Shown piece by piece: positions 1-10,903 of a stretch of DNA of 64,000 nucleotides. Made by a program: the position numbers and the translations under genes. Source of the stretch: Theristus sp. LFF4_11 (lineage: Eukaryota; Nematoda; Chromadorea; Monhysterida; Xyalidae); contig JASANC010005329.1 of assembly GCA_030248135.1 (NCBI GenBank), positions 1-64,000 of the forward strand, given 5' to 3'. The first letter of the stretch is position 1. The number at the start of each line of letters is the position of its first letter. The notes below the pieces were generated by a model that worked only from the letters and a program-made list of their open reading frames with translations, had not been told where the DNA came from and made no database searches.

Positions 1-774
1 CACAGGAAAAATAACTTTTTTATGCTCTCGTATGTTCCGTTTTTATTTATCTTTATGTCGACTTTGTGTCGTAACATAACGACAATAAAACGACTTTGTG
101 TCGTAACATAAAGTTGCATGAGTATTCATCGTATGCTATTTCACGCTGCAAAAAAACCTGTTTTACGCAACTGCATAAAGAAGGGACATTAAAAAGAGTG
201 AAAATGCTGATTGGTTGTTCCGGCGCAGCCTGTAGTTATGTTCTAGCTTTATGTGCATAAAGTATGCATGAAAACTATCTGCATGCAGTTTGCATGTTCC
301 ATCATGTTCAAAATACTTTAAAACTAAAAATTGAAGGTCAAAACTATGAATTCATGGACAATTTTGTTTTTAAAACAGTACACATGTGTGTCGAGTACGT
401 GCACATCATGAAATGTGCCGAAAAAAACAAAAAATAAGCAAGATTAAAAGTATAAAACACGTTCTAAAAAGTAAAAACGTGTTGACGTGAAATGGGAGTG
501 TTGTCGGTCACCAAAAAATACCAAGTCTTTTGTGAGTTGTCCTTGCTGTCTGACTTGATCTTCCTGACAACCTGCCAACTAGCTTTACTGCACACACTAG
601 TATGTTATTTCAAGTGTGAGTGAAAACACCAATAACAACGCTGGCGTTCTCACTCACCGGTGATTGTTGTGGTAACATTTTCTGAATTGAAGTCAAATTT
701 CACCAGCGCTTAGTCATCAGTGGTCAGCCATCACCCGCAGTTTCAACATTTTAAACTGAACATTCATCTAATAT
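1..774. other. Intergenic AT-rich DNA, no gene seen
   Basis: No open frame with recognisable protein or splice structure is visible. Around positions 55-115 a short segment containing CGACTTTGTGTCGTAACATA occurs twice in tandem. The rest looks like unconstrained AT-rich sequence. Confidence 0.5.
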
Positions 775-789
775 GGATCTTGATAATAA

Positions 790-1065
790 TGGAGATAGAT
801 CTTTATAGATGAGGTGATCATTAATTTAATGTCCCATTTTTATACTAGCGTCTGTGATTTTCGCAGTAAACAAAGCATAAAAAAGAAACATTAAATTGAT
901 GATCACGATACACACCTAATCTTGCTAAGTAACCGACGCACAGACTGGCTAACTGACTCAGTACAGACTGTCAAGCTTCAGAATAACCTACTCTCACTGG
1001 CAGACTACAGACTGACAACTGGAAATAAACAATCTGCAGGCAGCTCAGAAGATGACAGACATTTT
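790..1065. repeat. Dispersed repeat, copy 1 (contains a ~93-bp foldback)
   Basis: This stretch recurs at about 2300-2578 with the same order of parts. A short hairpin element lies at 814-906, whose arms pair GATCATTAATTTAATGT with its near complement ACATTAAATTGATGATC. It is followed by a shared segment rich in CAGACTG/ACTGACTCAG words. It carries no coding signal. Confidence 0.7.
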
Positions 1066-1330
1066 TAGGTGGGGGGGGGGCTCCTACCCGGGGGTGCCAA
1101 ACTTTTTTGGGGGTGAGGGTGTCTGCAAGTGGGACATCCCCGGGGATGCTAATCGGTTCTTAATTGGCCCTGCATCACCCGGCAGTGCAGCTGGCCAGTG
1201 CAGTACCAAAGATGACGGACATTTTGGGGGTGCCAAATTTTTTTGGGGGGTAGGGGGTAAGTGGGACCCCCCGGTCACCTGCTATGGGGGTGCACCGGAT
1301 ACTAATCGGTTTTTGCACCCCCACCCGCAT
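1040..1330 (+). repeat. G-rich repeat; inverted relative at 61.5-61.7 kb
   Basis: G runs of 6-11 bases alternate with words such as TGCCAAACTTTTTTGGGGG. An inverted relative lies at about 61490-61685, ending in the complement of the same GATGACAGACATTTTTAGG border; that border also recurs near 54035. The 106-aa frame across it is Gly/Phe-rich low complexity and is not called as a gene. Confidence 0.6.
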
Positions 1331-1904
1331 TTTTATTGCAAATTTTTCAGTGAAAAACACTATAAATTTTAAAAAATTCGCTAATATAGTTGTTTGTGAC
1401 AGTAAATAACCTCATATTGAACAAAAATTCGTGATTTTAAACAAAAGTTTGTGACTATGAGAACATTTTGGGAGGGGGGTGGGTACCCACGGAGGGGGGG
1501 GGGGAGGTGCCGAGTCGGTAAGGGGGTGGGGGGTAGCCACCGGGAGGTCCCGGGTTTAGGGGGGTGGGTGTCATAAGACCCCCACCCCCACAGGGCGCAA
1601 GTTCGTGCTAGGGTGGGTACGCCCCCACTCCCCCTCATCTTCGGTACAGGGCCAGTGTGCACGTGAGTGCAGTGTGTGTGTGTTTGCAGTCACTTAGTTT
1701 GACAGTTGTCAGACTGCACTCTGCCAGCTGGGCAGTCTGCATGTGAGTGCAGTGTGTGTGTTTGATGTCAGGTATAATTTTGGTCAGACGGTATTCTGCC
1801 AGTGCTCCAGTCAGCATACACTGTATCTGTGCGGTTGCCATCAGGTAGCGTATTCTGTAAGTTATTGGTCATACTGAACAATGCCAGATGGCCATTTTTG
1901 TGAT

Positions 1905-2065
1905 TATCGGAACATTTTGGCAGGGGGTACCCACGGGGGCGGGGGTGTCGAGTCGTGAAGGGTTGTCGGAGTACCTACGGAGGCGAGGTCTCGACCATGT
2001 TCCGAACTTTTACAGCACAATGCATAACTTCACGGAAGTTTTCTGCAACTGTTTTTAGTTTTCGC
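1905..2065. repeat. Dispersed repeat also present at 2565-2725
   Basis: Both copies share a GGGTACCCACG border, GTCGAGTCGTGAAGGG and a following TTCCGAACTTT...CAGCACAATGCATAACTTCA segment. A further diverged G-rich relative lies at about 2760-2900. The intervening 1381-1900 region is G-rich followed by TG-rich simple sequence and holds no gene I can support. Confidence 0.6.
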
Positions 2066-2299
2066 GAAAACAACAGGAGAAAAATTTATCTCCAGGTTAC
2101 ATTGCACATGCAGATCAAGAGCGTGTGTGCTTGTGCATGTTAGTTCGAGAACAAGTGACATCTGATGTAAACTTCTTAAAAATTTGCTAATTGCTAATCT
2201 GGTTACTCAGCTACTGCTACATACAGTAAGTTACTAGCAGGTTAGACGGATTTTCCTTGTGCAATTACATTATACACAAACAATTAAACAGACACGCTC

Positions 2300-2578
2300 T
2301 GGAGCTAGATCTTGATAGATGAGGCGATCATTAATTTAATGTTCCTTTTTTATACTAGCGTCTGTGATTTTCGCAGTAATCAAAGCTTAAAAAAGAAACA
2401 TTAAATTGATGATCACGACACAAACCTAATCTTGCCAAGTAACCGACTTACAGATTGGCTGACTCAGTACAGACTGTCAAGCTTCAGAATAACCGACTCT
2501 CACTGGCAGACTTACAGACTGACAACTTGAAATAAACAATCTGCAGGCAGCACAGAAAATGACAGACATTTTGGCAGG
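2300..2578. repeat. Dispersed repeat, copy 2 of the 790-1065 unit
   Basis: Contains the second ~83-bp foldback (2334-2416) and the same CAGACTG-rich tail as the first copy. Confidence 0.7.
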
Positions 2579-3417
2579 GGGTACCCACGTGGGCGGGGGG
2601 GGGGGTCGAGTCGTGAAGGGTTGTCGGAGTACCTACGGAGGCGAGGTCTCGGCCATGTTCCGAACTTTAACAGCACAATGCATAACTTCAAGGAAATTTT
2701 CCGCAACTGTTTTTAGCTGTCGCGAAACCAGTGAGTGAGATGGGGCGGGTTGCTGAGTCATGAAGGGGATGTGGAAGCACCTACGGCGGGGGGTCTCGAG
2801 TTTTGAGGGGTGGGTGTCACGGAACCCTCCCACCCCCCTCCACCCGCACGAGGCGCAACTTCGTGCTAGGAAGGACACCCCCTCACATCTTCGGTACTGT
2901 GTACAGACAGGTACATATGTAAGTCATACCAAGTTGCGCAGTAACAGACTGGCAGTATCATAGACATAAACTCACGGAGTCTGCCACAGATGAATGCCTA
3001 GCTACCTTGCAGGGTAGACGTTTAGAGATTCATACGCAGACCTGCCAGATTCCAAACTGCAGTCTGGTTAATTTATACTGTTGGTTTACTTGGCTGACAT
3101 TTGAAAACTTGTTTTTATACATTGAAACGTTGATTACAGGATAAAACTGTCGATTTCAAAAGATGAATGCAAAAAATGCATAAAAAAGATAAATGCATAA
3201 AAAAGACGCATAAAAAATAATTTTTAAGTTTTTTTAATGTTTCGCATAAAAATGTACATAAAAATGACAAAAAGCAAAATTGTCTTTACCATTTTTATGT
3301 CTGCATAAAGAGATAACATTATTAACTCGCAAAGCAGCATGAGTGCTGCATCCGAGGGCATAAAAAAGTTGTTTTTCCTGTGAAAGACCAGCTAGTGTTC
3401 GGACGACCGATGTTCAG

Positions 3418-4530
3418 CCATAACCATTCACAATGTGGAAGTGAAGTTTCAAACAAAAAGGTGGAAGTAACAGTTTTTACCCAACTGGGTAAAATTGAGG
3501 TAAACAAAAGCACCAGTTTTAAAAACCAAAAACAAATTCACTAGTAGAAAATTCCCGAGACAAATTAACAACAGTTTACAAGTGTAGTTCGCACACAAAA
3601 AGAAAAACGTCTACAGAAAAACCACAATAAAGATTTTTTACCCATTTATAAGGGTAAATAATGTGTCAATTGTAAAATTTAACTACGGATATAGATTCAG
3701 CGCATTCGGGTACTCCCAGAAAGTGGTTTTAAAGATTATTTAAAGCTTATTTGTTACTATGAAACGAAAACGTCTGAAAAAAGGCAAAAAACCAAGTTTT
3801 GCCCATTTTTGAGAAAGAAAATGGTCCGTTACAAAATATAATAACGGATTCAAGCACAGCGGTTGTAAAGCTATTAGAAAATTCTTTTAAAAAAAATCTA
3901 CACTTAAAATTAGAAATTGAAACAAAAAACTCTGGAAAACGCTAAAAATGTTTTTGCAAAATTTTAGGGCAAAAAATGCCCGAGGCAAAAATCTAAAGTC
4001 AGATTCGGATTGCGCAATCTCGAAAACCCCCTGGAGAATTAAAAATTAAAGTTAAAAGTTGTTTCTATTGTTTTTTTCACTGTGGAATGAAAACGTATGA
4101 AAAAAGCAAAAAATCCACATTTTACCCCTTTTTGGGTGAAAGCAAGTGGTCAGTTGCAAAATATAAAAACGGATTCAAGTACAGCGGTTGTAAAGCTATT
4201 ATAAAATAGCATTTTAAATAAAATCCACGCTTAAATTAAAAACATTAAAACAAAAAACACTGAAAACGCAAAAAACATGTTTTTGCCAATTTTGGAGCAA
4301 AAAAATGCCCGAGGCAAAAATCTAAGTTCAGATTCAAATTCAGCGACCCCGAAAACCTTTCTGTAGAACTAAAAATGAAAGTTAAAAAATTGTGTTTTTT
4401 AACTCAAAAACTTGTTTCACAAAAATTAGCAAAATTTTTCAAAAAAAGTAAATTTGCGAGGCTTACCACGGAAAATAGGAAAAAGTCCCCTGCTTTTTAC
4501 GCAGTGGAAAGAGCTCCGCGAGATCTTCAA
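3418..4530. repeat. 1.1-kb duplicated block, copy 1
   Basis: Collinear with 6389-7500. Each block holds two diverged internal units of about 330 bp recognisable by CAGTTGCAAAATATAAAAAC, GGATTCAAGTACAGCGGTTG and TGCCCGAGGCAAAAATCTAA. The sequence is A-rich and the short frames inside it do not look like protein. 2900-3400 immediately upstream holds nothing I can call. Confidence 0.65.
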
Positions 4531-4815
4531 AACGTGCAGTCATTTCAAGCCATAGCTCGTATGCGCAAATGTTGTAAATGCTGGTTGAAATGGTATACTT
4601 TGCAAAAATGGGAAAAATCGAGCACAATATGGGCTGCGACAAAATTTTCGCGACACACGAAACTCACATCCAAAGTTGTATGGTGTGCCGCGGAGAATTT
4701 TTTTCGAAGGACTTTACATACGTTCTAGACACGAATTACCTATTCTGAAATCCGTGTTACTTATTTCCGCTTATTTCCCTTTGTATTTTTTTCTGGTATG
4801 TAATCATATGTGTTT

Positions 4816-5510
4816 GCCCTTTCAATTTTTACCTGCGACACTTTCACAGTCGAACAAAAATGTTTCCTGGGGTAATTCCACCTGGAAATTTTGAAAATTG
4901 GGTTAATTTTTTGCCCCGATCCATTTTTGGGGTAAACAATTGGGGATTTTTCAAAAATCGAAGGGTTTTTACCTGGTTTCAAGTGTTCGCCCTTTCAATT
5001 TTTACCTGCGACACTTTCACAGTTGACCAACAAAGTTTCCTGGGTAAATCCACCTGGAGATTTTGAAAATTGGGTAAATTTTTTGCCACGACCCATTTTT
5101 GGGGTAAACAATTGGGCATTTTTTAAAAATCGAAGGGTTTTTACCTGGTTTCAAGTGTTCGCCCTTTCAATTTTTACCTGCAACACTTTCACAGTTTAAC
5201 AACAAAGTTTCCTGGGGTAATTTTACCTGGAGATTTTGAAAATTGAGTAAATTTTTTGCCACGACCCTTGTTTGAGGCAAAATTTGGGGTTTTTCATAAT
5301 TTTAAAGGATTTTAAGAGGTTAGAAGTGTTCGTCCTTTCAATTTTTTGTGCAAAGCTGTTCCAAAACCGAACAACAAAGTTTCCTGTGGTAATTTTATCC
5401 GAAGATTTTGAAAATCAAAATAAATTTTTGCCCCGACCTTTGTTTGAAGCAAAATTTGGTTTTTTATATGTCAAAGGATTTTATGGGGTTAGAAGTGTTC
5501 GCCCTTTTAA
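4816..5510 (+). repeat. Tandem repeat, about four units of ~172 bp
   Basis: GCCCTTTCAATTTTTACCTG or close variants start at 4816, 4989, 5161, 5332 and 5501, giving spacings of 173, 172, 171 and 169. Units diverge toward the right end. Two related units in inverted orientation lie at about 45845-46165. Confidence 0.8.
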
Positions 5511-5912
5511 TCACAGGAAAAGGATTTTTTTATGTCGTGAAATGCTTGCTTTAAATTCGCATGACCACGTGTTAAAGTAGTTGTTTTAAGCAACATATTT
5601 TCCATTCAACATAATGCGCGAGTTTCTCGTTTCATGACTCATTTAAAGTGGCGACACAAAAAGTTCATGAAATTTGCATTAAATGCAACATTTCCTGTTC
5701 CACAGCTTCAATTATTATCGTCTTTATCTTTTTAGGTTTTATTCTTTAAAATACTTTTGATTATCAAACCGCTTTTCTCACTCACTTGTGTGTCATTTTA
5801 GCTTGTATTTTAGCAGTTATTGGTGACAAACGTACGCAGCACACACACACACACAAACGTCTAGGTTGTACATAACGGACGTCGTTTTTCCGGGTATCAG
5901 CAGTTTTATTGG

Positions 5913-6326
5913 TGACACACACACGAGCACACACACACATCGCGGATGTTGGAGACATCGATTTACTGACCTCCGTCAGTTTTTTGGTGACACACGCACG
6001 CACACACACACGTCGCGGATGTTGGAGACGTCGATTTACTGACCTCCGTCAGTTTTTTGGTGACACACGCATGCACACACACACGTCGCGTATGTTGGAG
6101 ACGTCGATTTACTGACCTCCGTCAGTTTTTTGGTGACACACGCACGCACACACACACGTCGCGGATGTTGGAGACGTCGATTTACTGACCTCCGTCAGTT
6201 TTTTGGTGACACACGCACGCACACACACACGTCGCGGATGTTGGAGACGTCGATTTACTGACCTCCGTCAGTTTTTTGGTGACACACGCACGCACACACA
6301 CACGTCGCGGATGTTGGAGACGTCGA
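5913..6326 (+). repeat. 73-bp minisatellite, nearly six units
   Basis: TGACACACGCACGCACACAC starts units at 5988, 6061, 6134, 6207 and 6280, exactly 73 bp apart, with a diverged first unit at 5913. Each unit also contains GGAGACGTCGATTTACTGAC. The near identity between units suggests recent expansion. Confidence 0.9.
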
Positions 6327-6388
6327 TTGATGCATGGTGCATGACAGCAGACTTGAATTCATCAATCTCAAGCATCAAAGAAACGCAA

Positions 6389-7500
6389 AACCATTCATAA
6401 TGTACGTTTCAAACAAAAAGCTGAAAGTGACAGTTTTTACCCAATTGGGTAAAATTGAGGTAAAAAGCACCCGTTTTAAGAAACCAAAAACAAATTCAAC
6501 TTCAGTGGCGTAAAAAATTCTCGAGGACAAATTAACATCAATTTACAAGTCTGGGGGTCAAACACAAAAAAGAAAAACGTCTACAGAAAGACTACAGTGT
6601 AGATTTTTGCCCATTTATAAGGGTTAATAATGGGTCAGTTGTAAAATTTGCCTACAGATATGGATTCGGCGCATTTGGGAACTTCTAGGAAAGAGTTTTA
6701 AAAATTGTTTTCAAACTTATTTATTACTATGAAACGAAAACTTCTGAAAACGGCAAAAAATCCATGTTTTACCCATTTTTGGGTAAGAAAGTGGTCCGTT
6801 ACAACATATAATAACGTATTCAAGTACAGCAGTTGTAAAGCTATTAAAAAACAAATAAAAATCCACATTTACAATTACAAATTAAAACAAAAAACCACTG
6901 TAAAACGCGAAAAAAAGTGTTTTTGCCCAATTTTTAAGCAAAAAATATGACCGGGGCAAAAATCTAAAATCAGATTCGGATTGAAAGATTTTGAAAACCT
7001 TCTGGAGAATTAAAAATTAAAATTAAAAGTTGTTTCTCAATTGATTTTTTTTGTGAAACGAAAACATATGAAAAAAGCAAAAAAAAACAACATTTTACCC
7101 ATTTTTAGGCAAGCAAGCGGTCAGTTGCAAAATATAAAAACTGATTCAAGTACAACGGTTGTAAAGCTATTAGAAAATAGTTTTTTAATAAAATCCACGC
7201 ATAAAATTAAAACATTAAAACAAAAAACACTGAAAAACGCAAAAAAGGGTTTTTGCCCAATTTTTAAGCAAAAAAATGCCAGGGGCAAAAATCTAAGGTC
7301 AGATTCAAATTCAGCGACCCCCGAAAACCCCCCTGTAGAACCAAAAATGAAAATCTGATATTTGTGTTTATGAGCTCAAAAAAATGTTTTAAAAAAATGA
7401 CGTAATTTTTCAAAAAAAGTAATTTTAACTAGCGTCGTAGCGCTTCAGGGACCCCCTTGCAAGGGCTCATTGATACAGGGCCTTAAAGAACTCCGCAAGA
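6389..7500. repeat. 1.1-kb duplicated block, copy 2
   Basis: Second copy of the 3418-4530 block, starting just after the 73-bp minisatellite, with the same two internal ~330-bp units. Confidence 0.65.
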
Positions 7501-7799
7501 TCTTTCACGTGAATACTGTGTAAGGTTCCAGAAACTGTGCAACAACGAGAAACGGTAGGGCTAAATAGGTACACTGCGAAAAATCGCAAAAAATCGAGGG
7601 TTTTTTAACTTCCGCACCCTAAAAACAACCTTTATAGGCATAATCAAGGGGTACTCAGGGGGTAAACCTGAAGCGCCTTGATTAGTAGAATGTCCCTGCA
7701 CCCTTGGTTTAAAAACTTTTCCATGTATCACGGAATGTTCCTAGCCCCCCCCCACTCTTATTTGCAAACGGTGTTAAAACCTTTGTCAGACGTATTGTA

Positions 7800-9036
7800 T
7801 ATGACTAGCAGTTGACCCGTGCCTACGGCCCGGGTAAAAAGTTTGCGATTTTGTTAACAGCAAGGTGCACCCGCGGATTAATCGACATTTGCTTCTGTTT
7901 TCCTGGAACGGGAAACGTGTTGATTTTTTAACCAAGGGGTTCTTTCATGCGTTGATACCGTTTATTGTTTGGGGCAATAAACAAACAATTTATTTGGCCA
8001 GCAGCAAAAAGTCGTCGGACATTCGTGCGCAAGAAATTCTAATTCGCGTGCGCATTTGTCTTTTTACGCACGGACAAACAGTCGTTCTAAATCCCGTGCG
8101 CAAAACAGTCGTGTCGGCAGACGTAAGTCACACGCACGAAATTCTAATTCGCGTGGGCACAAGTTTTTTTGCGTGCGCACGGACAACGTTCTAAATCATG
8201 CGCGCAAAACAGTCGTTACGTGCGAACGACAGTCATGCGTACGAAATTCTAATTCGCGTAGCCATTTTTTAAGTTCTGTCTCCGTGCGTACGCAAGAAAA
8301 TCTAATTGCTAAACGCGCCTTAAGTCTGACACAAAGAGGCCTGTTTATCTTTTACAGAACTGGCCGGAATCGATACCCGTTTATTTGCACAATCCCATTT
8401 GTTTTTTATAGTAATCCCGCTTTTGCCAAAAATGTTTTCTTAAACAATATGATTTCAGTTTCTGCTGTTTCAAAGTTGAAAATTTGTGTTCACCAATTTT
8501 GCTTTTTGAAAATCACAGAATTTTGGTTAAAATCTTGTAAAAACTGCTGTTTGTTTTGTGCTCTCACAATCGATCTTCATGACCTGTTTCAATTTGCTTT
8601 GATCCAACGTTCCGCAGCAACGCTACCCGTGTATTTGGTTCAGAAAAAATATGGGATTCAATTATTATTCACAGGAAAAGCAATTTTGTATAAAAAAATT
8701 AATAGCCGATTTCGTTATTGTTGGTTTTTCAAAGTCGCAAATTCGTTTTATTCGGAGACCCGTTTTTCCAATTTCTGCTGTCGATCATAATCGGATGTGC
8801 CGCCCATTCTGTGACATGGTGGCTTTTTTGGAGCAATTCGTTCCCGCACATTATAATCTCATCTTTTTACATCACAACTACCAACCGAACTGACGCGACG
8901 TAACGTTGAGGAAAGAACTGAATGAATCATGATGACTCGTTGTTGAAACCGAAAGAGAGAAAATAATTCGCATAGAAAAATTGTTAAAAAGTGATAGCAA
9001 CATTTTGATTTCGCTGCCTTAAATAGCAAAAAGTTG

Positions 9037-9074
<38 letters not shown>

Positions 9075-9080
9075 GTATTT
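7800..9080 (+). mobile_element. Possible non-autonomous retroposon ending in (GACA)n
   Basis: The left part has the motif TGACCCGTGCCTACGGCCCG. The right end is a GACA tandem tract at about 9038-9072, a style of 3' end common in LINE-mobilised elements. At 8030-8330 three diverged subunits share GAAATTCTAATTCGCG and GCGCAAAACAGTCGT; the same words recur at 59.7-59.9 kb and 61.7-61.8 kb. A 244-aa frame at 8056-8790 crosses these repeats and has no recognisable domain. Both the element class and its borders are inferences. Confidence 0.35.
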
Positions 9081-9249
9081 TTTAGTATAATAGATTCCTA
9101 TTCTTGTGTCAACATTGTGCGATATATGTCTATATATTCTGTTCTGAAAAAGGTCTATTCTATTTAGCACGTAACTTTCATAATTACTGATCATATTCCA
9201 CCTTTTAAATGCGCAGAAAGCGCACTTTTCTCTTGTTGTGATTATGAAT

Positions 9250-9375
9250 GACGTAATTTTTTTCAGAAAATATGGGAAGACGATAGCGGTGCGGATGGGG
9301 AAGGAAATGACGATATCATTGCAATATTGCAATGGTCAGGTTGGTAAAGTGGTATGGTGCGTCGTAAAGTCTTGC
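9250..9375 (+). pseudogene. Remnant exon of tandem gene family (block F, copy 0)
   Basis: A TTTTTTTCAG acceptor precedes 9267, followed by codons for KIWEDD and a downstream QWSGW. The same acceptor plus IWDV/WDVV...RIAR...WP pattern is found at 27195 and 37513, and all three are followed within about 100 bp by GTAAAGTCTTGCAT. This appears to be the left remnant of an earlier gene copy separated from its later part (22.2-22.7 kb) by the LTR element. Confidence 0.4.
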
Positions 9376-9447
9376 ATTTTTATTTAGGCCAACCGCGTTT
9401 ATAAGTTCTCACTCCACCCCCCCCCCCCTCCCGTCGGAGTCGGAGTT

Positions 9448-9480
9448 AGGGTTGCCGCGAGACGAGACGAGACACGAGAC
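9448..9480. repeat. GAGAC-repeat fragment beside the LTR element
   Basis: GGTTGCCGCGAGACGAGACG matches the end of a foldback repeat seen complete at 25995-26085; a relative lies at 49167-49317. The LTR element lies just to the right of this partial copy. Confidence 0.6.
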
Positions 9481-9494
9481 AGAGCTACTTGAAG

Positions 9495-10021
9495 TGTGCT
9501 CCCCGGGTGTAACGATCACGATCACTTTGGACCTCCAACGCTCCGAATCCTCCGGCCTCGAACGCTGATGTGAAGATCCAAGCGCCCGGAACTGTCCTGC
9601 GTTTAGTTTCAGAAAGCACAAGTTTATTGCGAGTCGTTTGGTTGATGCGTTAATGGTATCGTGTGTTTGTGTGTGTCTCACCAATTTCCAAGTTCTCTTT
9701 TCTTCTTTCTCTCTTTTACTTCGTTAGCCAACTCTTGACAGAAGGGACAACAATAAAACCACCACTGACACAAAAGAAAGGATAGGATCAGTTAGGGTGT
9801 GGTAGTTAACGAACTAGTATTTTTGGTAAAAATGGAAGAGTGGCCCCGAACACAAGGAAAACAACGTATTTATAACCAACAGCAACCAATACGAAAAGAG
9901 TAGCCGACCCAATGCAAAGAAAGTAGCTTAGCCATTCACATTCACACATCATGCACCGTATCCCCTGCAACGCAGTCCGCAGTGACTCAAGGAATCGGGC
10001 AGCCTAAAAGGGTACATTACA
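9495..10021 (-). repeat. 3' LTR of the 11-kb retroelement
   Basis: 527 bp, reading TGTAATGTACCC...GAGCACA on the minus strand. It carries a minus-strand AATAAA at 9628-9623 and a TATA-like TTATAAATACG at about 9876-9866. It matches the 5' LTR except for about 15 substitutions and a 3-bp indel near 9764. Confidence 0.92.
9623..9628 (-). promoter_or_regulatory. Polyadenylation signal in the 3' LTR
   Basis: Minus-strand AATAAA, downstream of the TATA-like box, as expected for the R region of an LTR. It is conserved in the 5' LTR at 20104-20109. Confidence 0.55.
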
Positions 10022-10038
10022 GTATCCCCCTCCTATTC
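10022..10038 (-). other. Polypurine tract of the retroelement
   Basis: On the minus strand the purine-rich GAATAGGAGGGGGATAC abuts the first base of the 3' LTR. This is the usual position for priming plus-strand DNA synthesis and independently confirms the LTR border. Confidence 0.8.
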
Positions 10039-10903
10039 GGAGTGCCCCCACGACGACCCAAGTCACCGACACCGCGCGGCAGAACGGCACACAACGTCCG
10101 TTTGCAAACACTTCGCCACTTACCAACATCTCGCCGACTCATACAACAATAATAAACTACAATACCAAAAGCACCAATTTCACAACCTGTGTCAGTACAA
10201 AACAATCACAATTCAAAACACTAAACAATCAAAACGAGATCACCGAACAATATAAAAAGCACCGTACAAAAGAATGGAAATGAAACTTCTTTGGCCTTCT
10301 TCAAAACTGAGAAATCACAAAAGTAAGTAAACAAATAAAACATTTCTTTGGTTTTCAATAACTTTTCCCTGAGTGACTTTACGAATTATGCCCCTGCCGA
10401 AAAGAAAAGAACCCGTTACAAAACTCCTGCACCTGGGGCTTTTTGACACCAAACGAAACAAAAGAAACAAAAACAAAGAAAACATCACTATCAAAACTTC
10501 TACGAAATCCAACTTTAATAACGACCGGCCACAAACTGTACAAAGGAAAACAACAAAAATACCCAAATAAATTCAAAACATTAAAATCATCCCCCTCCTA
10601 TTTCAAACACAGCACTGAACAATAAAAATGAGCACTTTCAAACAGTTAGCACCGAAACATATGACGAAACAAACCACTTCAAACAAACCAGTACAAAACA
10701 CCAAAAAGGGGCCCACTCCAAAACATCAAATAAAAGTAAAACTTGAAACACCCTGTTCACCTCTCCTGACCAGCCTGAACAAACCAAAAGACTCAAAACA
10801 AAACTAAACAACACACTTCTTACAAAATAAAATAACCGGATTCGACAATCGAACTCAACAACACTTACGACTAAAACAAAAATCACAACCAGCCTTTCCA
10901 CAC
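10039..10903 (-). other. 3' non-coding region of the retroelement
   Basis: About 865 bp between the stop of the zinc-knuckle gene and the polypurine tract. On the plus strand it is rich in CAAAACA/AACAAA words, so the transcript would be T/G-rich. Short frames here show low-complexity composition, and I see no gene. Confidence 0.5.

Noticed and set aside
5913..6326. CRISPR-like regular spacing
   Set aside because: The whole 73-bp unit is repeated, with no unique spacers, and the genome is eukaryotic.
8056..8790. 244-aa frame
   Set aside because: Crosses dispersed subrepeats and AT-rich DNA, has low-complexity composition and no recognisable domain.
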